Assembly: GCF_017358165.1 (NCBI RefSeq)
Contig: NZ_CP071446.1
Span: forward strand, 806,001-870,000
DNA: 64,000 nucleotides
Origin: Thermosipho ferrireducens
GTDB lineage: Bacteria > Thermotogota > Thermotogae > Thermotogales > Fervidobacteriaceae
Direction of reading: 5' to 3'
Part shown: positions 56,316-64,000 of the stretch, one piece after another
Layout: each line of letters opens with the position of its first letter
Numbering within the stretch: position 1 is the stretch's first letter
Position numbers and translations under genes: made by a program
The notes under the pieces: generated by a model
Told to the model about the DNA's origin: nothing
Seen by the model: only the letters and a program-made list of their open reading frames with translations
Database searches by the model: none

Positions 56316-57275
56316 TTAAAAATATTTCTTTGCAGCATGTTCAACAGCAATTGCACCATCCGCTGCGGCGGTGACAATTTGTCTTAGATTTTTTATTCGA
56401 ACGTCTCCAACTGCATATATTCCAGGTATGTTAGTTTCCATATTTTCGTCTGTCTTTATGTAACCGTAATTGTCAGTTTCCACAAGTTCCTTTATCAACT
56501 CACTTTTTGGTACCAGACCTACATAAATGAACACACCTTCAGTTTTGATAACACTTTCTTCTTTTGTGTCGTTGTTGATAATGATTACTTCTTCCACTTT
56601 TTCGTTACCTCTTATTTCTTTTATTACTGAGTTGTATATTACCCTGACATTTTTATTTGATAATAATCTTTCCTGTAGAACTTTTGCCGCTGTCAGATAA
56701 GGAAGATTTTGAACTATAGTTATGCTTTTCACCATTTTTGCAAGAAAATGTGCTTCATCGCAGGCGCTGTCTCCACCACCGACTACTATTACATCTTTTC
56801 CTGAAAATAAATATCCATCACACGCAGCGCAATATGTAACTCCTCTACCTTTGAATTTTTGCTCACCAGGGACTCCCAATTCTCTTGGCTTAGCACCTGT
56901 TGCAAAAATTAAAACTTTACCTTTTACCATGGTTCCGTTGTCAAGTTGAATGTATTTGTATTCTTCATCGTAAGTAATCTTTACAACTTCTGCTGTTATA
57001 ATGTCAGCCCCAAATTCTCTTGCGTGTTCAGCAAATTTTTCTCCAAGTTCGGAACCTTCTATTCTAATAAAACCAGGCCAATTTTCAACAACATGTGTCT
57101 GTGTTACTGCGCCACCTTCAAGAGCTTTCTCAAACACAGCGGCGCTTAACCCAGCACGGCCTGCATAAATAGCAGCAGTTAATCCTGCAGGACCTCCACC
57201 AACTATTAATATGTCATAATATTCTTTTGGACCAGTGGAAATATTCCCTAAATCGAAGTGAACCATACGATTCAC
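56316..57275 (-). CDS. trxB: thioredoxin-disulfide reductase, atypical NAD(P)H site
   Basis: This 319-residue flavoprotein has the FAD motif VGGGPAGLTAAIYAGRAG (residues 25-42), the redox pair CAAC (Cys149, Cys152) and the second nucleotide-binding motif VGGGDSACDEAHFLA (165-179). The C-terminal FAD motif GIYAVGDVR completes it. The usual HRR-x-x-x-RA segment that binds the NADPH 2'-phosphate is replaced by QNLPYLTAAK (189-198). NADPH specificity is therefore doubtful; NADH or another donor is possible. It lies between PDO and the glutaredoxin-like gene. Confidence 0.93.
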   Translation of the reverse strand: MNRMVHFDLGNISTGPKEYYDILIVGGGPAGLTAAIYAGRAGLSAAVFEKALEGGAVTQTHVVENWPGFIRIEGSELGEKFAEHAREFGADIITAEVVKITYDEEYKYIQLDNGTMVKGKVLIFATGAKPRELGVPGEQKFKGRGVTYCAACDGYLFSGKDVIVVGGGDSACDEAHFLAKMVKSITIVQNLPYLTAAKVLQERLLSNKNVRVIYNSVIKEIRGNEKVEEVIIINNDTKEESVIKTEGVFIYVGLVPKSELIKELVETDNYGYIKTDENMETNIPGIYAVGDVRIKNLRQIVTAAADGAIAVEHAAKKYF

Positions 57276-57281
57276 CCCCTT

Positions 57282-57947
57282 TTACAAACTGATCGCCTTG
57301 AGTACTTCTTCAAGGTATTGCTGCTCAGGGTAAGCTCCTATAAAATATGTATCTGGATTTCTGTTTATGACTATATGAGGAACAGAAGAAACTCCAAATT
57401 CATTACTTAGATCAAAATATTCATTTGCTTCAATCATTTCAGCTGTTATGAGGGGATTTACAAGAGCAAAATTGTGTGCTGTTAATACAGCTTTTGGACA
57501 ATAAGGACATGTTGGAGTTACAAATACACTTATTTTAACAGGTTTATCAATCGCTTTTAACTTTTCAATAGTAGCGGGTGAAAGTTCAGGAGAAGCACCT
57601 TTCCCGAATGTAATAATGTCCTGTACCAGTGTTCCAAATTCGTGACCTGATGGAATGCCGTAAAATCTTATGCCTTTGTCTTCTCCATCTTCAAGCGTTA
57701 AAACAAGAGCGGGAATCATTTCAATTTTATATTTTTCGGCGATCTCTTTGTTTGAATTTATATTGTACTTTTCAACAATGATTTTGCCGGATAACTCAGA
57801 AATTTCATCAAGAATTTGTTCTTCAAGTTCACAATACTCACAATTGTCTTTGGAATCACCAAAATAAATAAGTTTGACTTTGTTCTGCAATTCTTTTTCA
57901 AATGCTTCCATAAGATACTTCCTATCTTTTTCTGATAAAAGCGCCAT
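57282..57947 (-). CDS. protein disulfide oxidoreductase (two thioredoxin folds)
   Basis: This 221-residue cytoplasmic protein is made of two thioredoxin-like halves. The first has CEYC (Cys36, Cys39) and the second CPYC (Cys147, Cys150), with cis-proline loops IEMIPALVL and VSSVPHIVI. Proteins of this PDO type are found in thermophiles and are thought to form or reshuffle disulfides in the cytoplasm with a TrxR-like partner. The adjacent trxB gene matches that arrangement. The start follows GGAGGTG. Confidence 0.93.
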   Translation of the reverse strand: MALLSEKDRKYLMEAFEKELQNKVKLIYFGDSKDNCEYCELEEQILDEISELSGKIIVEKYNINSNKEIAEKYKIEMIPALVLTLEDGEDKGIRFYGIPSGHEFGTLVQDIITFGKGASPELSPATIEKLKAIDKPVKISVFVTPTCPYCPKAVLTAHNFALVNPLITAEMIEANEYFDLSNEFGVSSVPHIVINRNPDTYFIGAYPEQQYLEEVLKAISL

Positions 57948-58343
57948 AAAAACACCTCCGTAAAAATTGTTTTTTATTATTATGGTTTTTAACCACAGCT
58001 AAATTATACACCATTTCTTTACTAATTAGTCTAAACTTAATGTTACAATTCAGACAAATTTAGTAGAAATTACAGAGAGGGATAATTAAATAGTCAGCGT
58101 TGATATTTTTGTTATTTTTTAAATAGCTTTGAAACTTTTGAACCTCTATCACGTAATGGTATAGGAATTTTATTGAAAGGTATAAGGTTAAAGATAGTAA
58201 GTTTTTGGTAGAATTATGTAAATATTATTTAGTATTCAGTTGCATTTGTATTGAAACGTTTAATAAATATACGATATGGAAAGTAAATAGAAGGAAAATA
58301 AATTTAATTTCGTTGTGAGTCCAAAAAACGCTGAAAATAAAAC
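57948..58343. other. intergenic region between the PDO and ROK operons
   Basis: This stretch has no convincing ORF. It contains the minus-strand -10 box TATAAT at 58003-58008 that probably drives PDO-trxB and, at 57982-57998, a small TGGTT/AACCA hairpin in that leader. The remainder (about 58020-58340) is AT-rich and shows no RNA gene, repeat or ORF that can be supported. Confidence 0.6.
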
Positions 58344-58374
58344 TTTACAAGCCGTAGCTTTAATTTGTTATAAT
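58344..58374 (+). promoter_or_regulatory. promoter of the ROK-GH3-ABC operon
   Basis: TTTACA (58344-58349) and TATAAT (58369-58374) are separated by 19 bases, or 18 with a one-base shift of the -35. The transcription start would fall near 58381, inside the palindrome that follows. Confidence 0.7.
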
Positions 58375-58379
58375 CTGGT

Positions 58380-58402
58380 TAGTTGATTGAAACAACCAAC
58401 TA
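58380..58402 (+). promoter_or_regulatory. palindromic operator, probable ROK repressor site
   Basis: TAGTTGATTG and CAACCAACTA form a 10-bp inverted repeat (9 of 10 matching) around AAA, directly downstream of the -10 box and across the likely transcription start. A repressor bound here would block the promoter of its own operon. Confidence 0.7.
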
Positions 58403-58417
58403 TCATGGAGGGAAAAA

Positions 58418-59446
58418 ATGATAACAGAATCTTTGAAGAGGGTAATGAGTTTTGCCTGGAGGAATAAAACAATCACTGCTAAACATTTGTCAGATTCTCT
58501 AAATTTAGAAAAATCGACAGTTTCAAGAAATATTTCTAAGTTAAGACGGAAAAATGTTTTGGTAAAAGTAGATGAACTTTCTCCTTCGGCCCTTGGTGGA
58601 AGGAAGACTATTGTATATTCTTTCAACAAAGATTTTGCAAATATTCTTGGGATTTCAATTGAACAGGATGGGATTGAATATGTAAAAACAAATCTTTTTT
58701 CAGAAATAGTTTTTAAAGAAAGAATAAATGTGAGAGTATCTCAAGAAAATATTATAGAAGAGGTAGATAGAATAATTCAAAAACATCCAGAAGTTATTGG
58801 GATTGGGATTTCGGTTCCAGGTATTGTTGAAAATAACATTGTCATTTTTTCGGAAGCGTTAAAGTTGAAAAATTTCAGTGTAGAAAAGGTAATGAAAACT
58901 GAAATACCAATATTTGTCGAGAAAGATTCTTTATGTGGAGCTATACGTCATTCTCTGAATAAAAGGAATATTATTTATTTCCAGTTTTCTATACCTTATT
59001 ATGTGAATGAGCCAGTAGGATTTGGTGTAGGAATTGTAATTGATGGGAAACCATATTATGGAAGCAACAATTTTGCTGGAGAATACAAAATAAATAAATG
59101 TATTTTTAATAAGAAAATATTGTTTGAGGATTTTTTGAGAATGAAAGTTGATGTGAAAAGCTTTTTTAAAGAAATTTCTAAAAAAATGGGGATAATTTCA
59201 AGTGTTTTTGATCCAGAGATAGTTGTAATAGGTGGAAATATAGCCTATATTCCGCAGGTAGAAATGCTAAGGACTCTTTTAGAAAACGAAATATATATGA
59301 TAGAAGAAAGGAATATGGAAATATTGATAGAAGATATGAAAGAATTTGTAAATGCTGAAGGAGCTGCTATTAAAGTTTTAAATGCTATTTTTTCTGAGGA
59401 TAAATGGCTGGAATATTTTTATAGAAAGGTGGTAAATGATGAATAG
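58418..59446 (+). CDS. ROK-family transcriptional regulator
   Basis: This 342-residue protein has an N-terminal winged helix-turn-helix (about 5-60, ITAKHLSDSLNLEKSTVSRNISKLRRKN) and a ROK domain (about 75-325, with GIGISVPGIVENN and FDPEIVVIGGNIA). The zinc-binding cysteine cluster typical of many ROK proteins is absent. This is a NagC/XylR-like sugar-responsive repressor. It is the first gene of an operon with a GH3 enzyme and a sugar ABC transporter, so the inducer is probably an amino sugar or its oligomer. The start follows GGAGGG. Confidence 0.9.
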   Translation: MITESLKRVMSFAWRNKTITAKHLSDSLNLEKSTVSRNISKLRRKNVLVKVDELSPSALGGRKTIVYSFNKDFANILGISIEQDGIEYVKTNLFSEIVFKERINVRVSQENIIEEVDRIIQKHPEVIGIGISVPGIVENNIVIFSEALKLKNFSVEKVMKTEIPIFVEKDSLCGAIRHSLNKRNIIYFQFSIPYYVNEPVGFGVGIVIDGKPYYGSNNFAGEYKINKCIFNKKILFEDFLRMKVDVKSFFKEISKKMGIISSVFDPEIVVIGGNIAYIPQVEMLRTLLENEIYMIEERNMEILIEDMKEFVNAEGAAIKVLNAIFSEDKWLEYFYRKVVNDE

Positions 59447-60782
59447 AGAATTTGGTAACCTTTTTTTTATAGGATTTCAAAAAGAGTTTAATAAGCAAAT
59501 AGTTGAAAAAATTAATCCAGCGGGGGTAATTCTATATCCTAAAAACATGGAAGATATTTATAAGATGCAGGTAAACATGGAAAGAATTTATTCTTTACAT
59601 GATAAAGGGTATCGGCTTTTTATTACATCAGACCATGAGGGAGGACAGCTTGAAACTGTACCTAATATATTTCCTTCTCCTGGAAATCTTGCATTGGGGA
59701 AGACTGGGAATGTTCGTAGCTTTGGGGAGTATCTTGGTTATATGTTTAAAGCACATGGGTTTAATATGGTATTTGCACCAGTAGTAGACGTTGCTTATAC
59801 ATATTCCAGCCATGTAACAGGATATAGAGCATTTTCTTTTAATTACAAAGTGGTTGAAAAACAAGCTAAAGAATTTTTACTTGGTTTATCTAAAAATAAA
59901 ATAGCGGCGACACTGAAACATTTTCCAGGACATGGAAAAGCTAAAGAAGATTCTCACTTTACTTTGCCAGTTGTGAATGATTTTGAAGAAAATGATGACG
60001 ATATAGAAATATTTAAATCATTAGCCGAAGATGTTGATTTTATAATGACTGCACATGTTTTATATCCTAAGGTAGATGATGTAATAGCAACTCTTTCAAA
60101 AAAGTTTTTGACGGATATTTTAAGAAAAAAGTTTAACTACAAAGGATTAGTAATTTCTGATGCATTTGAAATGAAGGCGTTGTATAAAAGTTATTCAGAA
60201 AAAGAAGTTATTAAGAAATTTTTTGAAGCAGGAGGAGATATTGTATTAATAGGAGATATAGAAAATCATTATCACTTTTTTGAAACTTTCAAGACAATGG
60301 TTGAAAATGGAGAACTTGATGTTGAATTGTTGAAAGAGAAAGTAAAAAAAGTTGAAAAAATTAAAGAAAAGTATGTAACAAAAGATTATCCTACCAGATT
60401 CTTGTCATTTGCTGCAAGAGATGCTATTGAGCATAACCTGAGTGCTCCTGTTGAAACTCCTGCTTTCTTAATTCCACAGCCAAAAAACCTGAGTCTTGCA
60501 GATACTTCAGAAAAAGATCTAAAACATTTAGAAAACATTATTCGTGAAGAATTTCCAGAATCAAAGGTTTATAGAGAGAAAGAGATGGAAAAGATGAATT
60601 TTCAAGACACAGTTGTCTATTTTGTAGTTGACCAAATAAAAAAAGTAAAGGCTAAAAGAGTAATATACATCTTTTTACGTAAGTTTTTCGATGTCGAAAA
60701 TGAATACATAATTCCATATTCTTCTAAACTCATTTCAATTTATCATGTATTACAACTTTTAAAAGGGGAGGGATCATTATGA
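59436..60782 (+). CDS. GH3 beta-N-acetylhexosaminidase-like enzyme
   Basis: This 448-residue protein has the NagZ-type GH3 active site KHFPGHG (161-167) followed by DSH at 172-174, whose Asp/His dyad acts as general acid/base. The nucleophile is Asp242 in VISDAFEM. It has no signal peptide, so it acts in the cytoplasm on imported oligosaccharides such as chito- or muropeptide-derived sugars. The C-terminal 120 residues form a further domain. The gene overlaps the ROK stop and the next gene by 4 bases, so all are translationally coupled. Confidence 0.9.
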   Translation: MMNREFGNLFFIGFQKEFNKQIVEKINPAGVILYPKNMEDIYKMQVNMERIYSLHDKGYRLFITSDHEGGQLETVPNIFPSPGNLALGKTGNVRSFGEYLGYMFKAHGFNMVFAPVVDVAYTYSSHVTGYRAFSFNYKVVEKQAKEFLLGLSKNKIAATLKHFPGHGKAKEDSHFTLPVVNDFEENDDDIEIFKSLAEDVDFIMTAHVLYPKVDDVIATLSKKFLTDILRKKFNYKGLVISDAFEMKALYKSYSEKEVIKKFFEAGGDIVLIGDIENHYHFFETFKTMVENGELDVELLKEKVKKVEKIKEKYVTKDYPTRFLSFAARDAIEHNLSAPVETPAFLIPQPKNLSLADTSEKDLKHLENIIREEFPESKVYREKEMEKMNFQDTVVYFVVDQIKKVKAKRVIYIFLRKFFDVENEYIIPYSSKLISIYHVLQLLKGEGSL

Positions 60783-61987
60783 AAAAGTTTGTTGTGATTT
60801 TGTTAGTTTTGATCGCACTTGTTAGTTTTTCAAAGACAAAACTCACGTTCTGGGGATTTATGATGAATGATGAGCATGCAAGGAAAGTCCTTGAAAAATT
60901 CGAGAAAGAAAATCCTGATATTGAAGTTGAATATGTGCAACTTTCCTGGGCAAATGGATTTGATAAGATAGTTACTGCAATAGCCGGTGGAGAATCTCTT
61001 GATGTAGTGGAACTTGGAAACACATGGGTTGCCAATTTTGCAGAAAGGAAAGCACTGGAAAGCATGGATGTTTTTTATAAAAACTATGGAGATAATTATA
61101 TCGGTTGGAACACAGTATATTACAAGGGTAGTTACTGGTCAGTTCCGTGGCTTCTTGGAACAAGAGCCCTTTTTTACAATTTAGAGCTTTTTGAAAAAGC
61201 GGGGCTTGATCCGGAGAATCCACCTGAGACATGGGAGGAATTATATGTAGCAGCGAAGAAAATTGATGCGCTTGGAAATGAGATTTACGGCTTTGGAATG
61301 CCAGCAGGAGAAAGCTATAGTCCATGGCAGCAGTGGTTTTTACCAGCTGTGTGGGGAACTGGTGGAGATATAATTTCAGAAGATGGTGCAAGAGCTTTTT
61401 TAACGTCCTGGAGAGTTAGGCAAACAGCAGAATTTTATAAAGCTCTTTCTGAATATTCGTTAAAAACTAAGCAGGCTGACCTTGCTAAAGCGTTTGGTGA
61501 GGGAAAGATTGGAATGTATGTGAGCGGGGCATGGGATATTGATTATTTAGAAACTAATTATCCAGAAACACCGTTTAATGTTGTTTTTATTCCGAAACCC
61601 GCAGCCTGGTTTGGGACTCATGCATCGTTTGCTGGTGCAGAAGTTCTGGCTATCATGAAACACTCAAAGCATAAAAAAGAAGCACAAAAACTCGTAGAAT
61701 TCCTTATAAGACCGGATGTTGCAATGGAAGTTGCAATGATCTGGCCTGCAATTTTCCCCTCACATGTTGATGCAGGAAAAGATCCGTGGTTTGAAGATCA
61801 TCCAATGCATAAAGTCTTTTATGAGCAAAATGCCTATGCAAAACCCGTTCCTTCAATCCCGGCGTGGCCAAAAGTTCAGGCGTTACTTACAGAAGCTATA
61901 GAGAAAATAATACTTCAAAATGAAGATATTGATTCTATTTTGTTTGAATACAACAGAAAAATTCAGAAAGTATTAGATGAAGAATAA
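60779..61987 (+). CDS. sugar ABC transporter substrate-binding protein
   Basis: This 402-residue exported protein has a signal helix (KKFVVILLVLIALVSFS) and the family 1 solute-binding pattern: KLTFWGFMMND, AIAGGESLDVVELGNTWVANFAERKAL and FGEGKIGMYVSGAW. The binding cleft is rich in Trp, as expected for oligosaccharides. No lipobox cysteine follows the signal region. It is coupled to the GH3 gene by ATGA overlap and is followed by a stable hairpin, then two permease genes. Confidence 0.93.
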   Translation: MKKFVVILLVLIALVSFSKTKLTFWGFMMNDEHARKVLEKFEKENPDIEVEYVQLSWANGFDKIVTAIAGGESLDVVELGNTWVANFAERKALESMDVFYKNYGDNYIGWNTVYYKGSYWSVPWLLGTRALFYNLELFEKAGLDPENPPETWEELYVAAKKIDALGNEIYGFGMPAGESYSPWQQWFLPAVWGTGGDIISEDGARAFLTSWRVRQTAEFYKALSEYSLKTKQADLAKAFGEGKIGMYVSGAWDIDYLETNYPETPFNVVFIPKPAAWFGTHASFAGAEVLAIMKHSKHKKEAQKLVEFLIRPDVAMEVAMIWPAIFPSHVDAGKDPWFEDHPMHKVFYEQNAYAKPVPSIPAWPKVQALLTEAIEKIILQNEDIDSILFEYNRKIQKVLDEE

Positions 61988-61993
61988 AAAATT

Positions 61994-62014
61994 CCCCCTG
62001 CGTTCAGCAGGGGG
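61994..62014 (+). other. hairpin between binding-protein and permease genes
   Basis: CCCCCTGC / GCAGGGGG form a perfect 8-bp stem with a GTTCA loop, 6 bases after the binding-protein stop, and no T tract follows. Such hairpins after binding-protein genes can stabilise the upstream message and let it accumulate above the permeases. Confidence 0.7.
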
Positions 62015-62029
62015 ATAGGGGTGATCAGA

Positions 62030-62908
62030 TTGAAAAGAAAAACGCGTTACGGATTTGAAACTTTTCTCCTTCTATCTCCTTTTTTGATACTTTTTGTTGT
62101 TTTTGGAATTTTTCCTATATTATACTCATTTTTTATGAGTTTTACAGATTATTCGGCATTGAGTCCGGAATATAACTTTGTAGGATTGAAAAATTATATA
62201 AAAGCATTTAATGATGAAGTTTTTTTGATATCGCTTAAAAATACAACAATATTTGTAATAGGTACAATTCCGTTTACAACAGTTTTTTCCTTATTGCTTG
62301 CTGTATTAATTAATAGTAAATTCTTGCCGTTAAAAGATTTGTTTAAAGCTGGTTTTTTCTTACCATCTGTTGTATCAATGGTGGTTATTGCAACAATGTG
62401 GATGTATCTTTATAGTGCCGATGGTTTTTTTAACAAAATGATAGAATTCTTTGGGGGAAATGCACTTTCCACAAGCTGGTTAGCTCACACAAAAACAGCG
62501 CTTTTATCCATTATGATAATGGATATCTGGGCGGCCATAGGATATTATACCATACTATTTTTGGCGGGGCTTCAAAGTATTCCTCAGCAATTATATGAAG
62601 CCGCATCGATCGATGGAGCAAATAAAATAAAGACCTTTTTTAAAATAACACTTCCACTTTTAAAACCAACATTGTATTTTGTTATAGCTTTAAATACAAT
62701 AAGATCTTTTCAGATCTTTTCAGAGATTTTTACAATGACAGGTGGAGGACCTATGAATTCTACACAAACGATTGTTCATTATCTTTACATAGTAGGATTT
62801 AGAAACTTTGATATGGGCTACGCCTCTGCCATAGCATATATACTTGTTTTCATAATATTAACGGTAACTATAGTTCAAGGGAAACTTCTTAGGAGTGAAA
62901 ATATATGA
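62030..62908 (+). CDS. ABC sugar permease, MalF-type (CUT1)
   Basis: This inner-membrane permease of about 292 residues has six helices and the EAA loop EAASIDGANKIKTFFKITLPLLKP near residue 195 that contacts the ATPase. The sequence FPILYSFFMSFTDYSALSPEYNFVGLKNYIKAF is typical of CUT1 MalF-type subunits. A TTG at 62030 after AGGGGTGAT is preferred over a GTG at 62021 inside that site. The stop overlaps the next gene by 4 bases. Confidence 0.93.
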   Translation: MKRKTRYGFETFLLLSPFLILFVVFGIFPILYSFFMSFTDYSALSPEYNFVGLKNYIKAFNDEVFLISLKNTTIFVIGTIPFTTVFSLLLAVLINSKFLPLKDLFKAGFFLPSVVSMVVIATMWMYLYSADGFFNKMIEFFGGNALSTSWLAHTKTALLSIMIMDIWAAIGYYTILFLAGLQSIPQQLYEAASIDGANKIKTFFKITLPLLKPTLYFVIALNTIRSFQIFSEIFTMTGGGPMNSTQTIVHYLYIVGFRNFDMGYASAIAYILVFIILTVTIVQGKLLRSENI

Positions 62909-64000
62909 AAAAAGTATTGTTTCTAACTATTATGTTTGCACTTTTACTTGTTTCACTTTTTCCAATGATAGCTATGTTTTACACAGCGGTTATTCCAAGT
63001 GGAAATTTAACAAGAGTAATAAAGGAAAGATATATAAATGATTTTGAAACAAAGTACATGATTTATTTGAGGAGAAAAGTAAAGTCCGGCGGGAAAATTT
63101 CTATTGTTAAAGAGTCGCCTGAGTCAACAAAGTCTATACTTGTAGAAAGAGATGTAACATTATTGGCGGATAAACTTGACATGAGAGTTGCAAAGTATGT
63201 AGAGTTCTGGGTTAAAGGTAAGGGTTCTTTTTCCGTAGAAATACTGGACGCCTTTGGAAAAAGTACAGTAAAAACTTTTTCCGGTAATGATGAGTGGAGA
63301 AAATATAGGATAAAATACAACGAAATGAAGTATATCAATTTAAAATATGTATCTAAAATTATCTTTCGTTTTGATGGGAAACATTACCTTGATGATGTAA
63401 AACTTGTTTATAAATTTCCAGCTTTTTTAAATTTTATAAGCGTATTAAAAGAAGATATGTTTGGAAGGTATATATTTAATAGTTTTCTTGTCTCAAGTGT
63501 TGTGGTTTTAGGGAATATGATTTTCTCGACAATGGTTGCATATGCGTTTGCGAGGAGAGAATTTTTTGGTAAAAATATTTTATTTTCAATAGTACTTATG
63601 ACTATGATGATTCCACCTCAGATTACAATTATTCCTATATTTATTCTTATGAAAAAAATTGGATGGATAGATACGTATTTTGCGCTAACTGTTCCTTTGC
63701 TTGTAACACCATTTAGCATTTTTTTGCTGAAGCAATACATAGAGCAATTGCCAGTTGAGCTTGAACAAGCCGCATATGTAGATGGAGCTAATACATTCCA
63801 GATATTGTTTAAAATAGTGTTTCCACTTACGAAACCAGCGCTCGCAGTTATGGGAATAAACACTTTTATTGCGGTGTGGAACGATCTTTTTTATCCGCTT
63901 GTAATGACAAATTCGCGTGAGATGAGAACAGTTCAGGTGGGACTTGCGCTTTATCAAAAATTAAATCAGGTAGACTGGCCAAGACTAATGGCCGCTTCTT
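62905..64000 (+). CDS. ABC sugar permease, MalG-type, with large inserted domain (3' end outside window)
   Basis: The frame is open from ATG 62905 to the window end (365 residues). After a first helix (about 4-28) comes an extracytoplasmic region of about 160 residues, where MalG-type subunits have about 50. Its core (about 65-170) has a beta-sandwich character, with KYVEFWVKGKGSFSVEILD and HYLDDVKLVYKF, like carbohydrate-binding modules. From about 175 the normal permease resumes (FLNFISVLKEDMFGRYIFNS), with the EAA loop LEQAAYVDGANTFQILFKIVFP near 290. It pairs with the MalF-type permease. Confidence 0.9.
   Translation, partial: MKKVLFLTIMFALLLVSLFPMIAMFYTAVIPSGNLTRVIKERYINDFETKYMIYLRRKVKSGGKISIVKESPESTKSILVERDVTLLADKLDMRVAKYVEFWVKGKGSFSVEILDAFGKSTVKTFSGNDEWRKYRIKYNEMKYINLKYVSKIIFRFDGKHYLDDVKLVYKFPAFLNFISVLKEDMFGRYIFNSFLVSSVVVLGNMIFSTMVAYAFARREFFGKNILFSIVLMTMMIPPQITIIPIFILMKKIGWIDTYFALTVPLLVTPFSIFLLKQYIEQLPVELEQAAYVDGANTFQILFKIVFPLTKPALAVMGINTFIAVWNDLFYPLVMTNSREMRTVQVGLALYQKLNQVDWPRLMAAS

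Overview
The window looks like a chromosome segment of a low-GC (roughly 35%) anaerobic bacterium of the Thermotogae. The evidence is a protein disulfide oxidoreductase next to a thioredoxin reductase, flagellar rod genes beside an MreB gene, a joined str-S10-spc-alpha ribosomal block that includes fusA and tuf, a D-ornithine fermentation cluster, and a 30-bp CRISPR repeat ending in ATGAAAAC. The genus is not certain. No plasmid, phage or insertion sequence is visible.

Layout. 1-5.6 kb: the 3' end of ileS, a LOG-family protein, an EamA exporter, then mreB and two flagellar rod genes. 5.6-7.2 kb: a dispersed palindromic repeat cluster and a CRISPR array of 12 repeats with an AT-rich leader and its own terminator, without cas genes. 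7.2-15.1 kb: an MFS transporter facing a minus-strand operon (RluA-type pseudouridine synthase, two uncharacterised envelope proteins, pyruvate kinase, MnmG with an apparently non-canonical start). 15.1-15.8 kb: a second repeat cluster, then tRNA-Val and tRNA-Gln. 15.9-35.3 kb: rpsL-rpsG-fusA-tuf-S10-spc-alpha, including secY, adk, map, infA, rpmJ and rpoA. 35.3-41 kb: tig, clpP, a YebC-family gene, an unknown exported protein, cheR, lspA and rluD. A diverged DnaN-like clamp lies on the other strand. 42 kb: a third repeat cluster.

42.5-47.8 kb: ord-ortA-ortB-oraS-oraE, which converts D-ornithine to acetyl-CoA and D-alanine, followed by a VanZ-like protein. 48-52 kb: a single CHR-domain transporter, a LysM/L,D-transpeptidase, a regulator with two cNMP-type domains and an SDR. 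52-58 kb (minus strand): a redox cluster (PDO, TrxR, glutaredoxin-like protein, a 35-residue ORF, an exported thioredoxin-fold protein, CcdA), then OsmC and glycogen debranching enzyme. 58-64 kb: a ROK repressor with a palindrome over its own promoter, a GH3 N-acetylhexosaminidase-like enzyme and a CUT1-type sugar ABC transporter. The second permease of that transporter carries a large inserted extracytoplasmic domain and runs off the window.

Most of the window is core genome. The less explained parts are the composite repeat family at three intergenic sites, the inserted domain in the MalG-type permease, the DnaN-like clamp, the long lspA/rluD overlap, the MnmG start, the small ORF in the redox cluster and a TrxR that lacks the usual NADPH-phosphate motif. 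All homology statements come from reading motifs and overall protein character; no database search was run.
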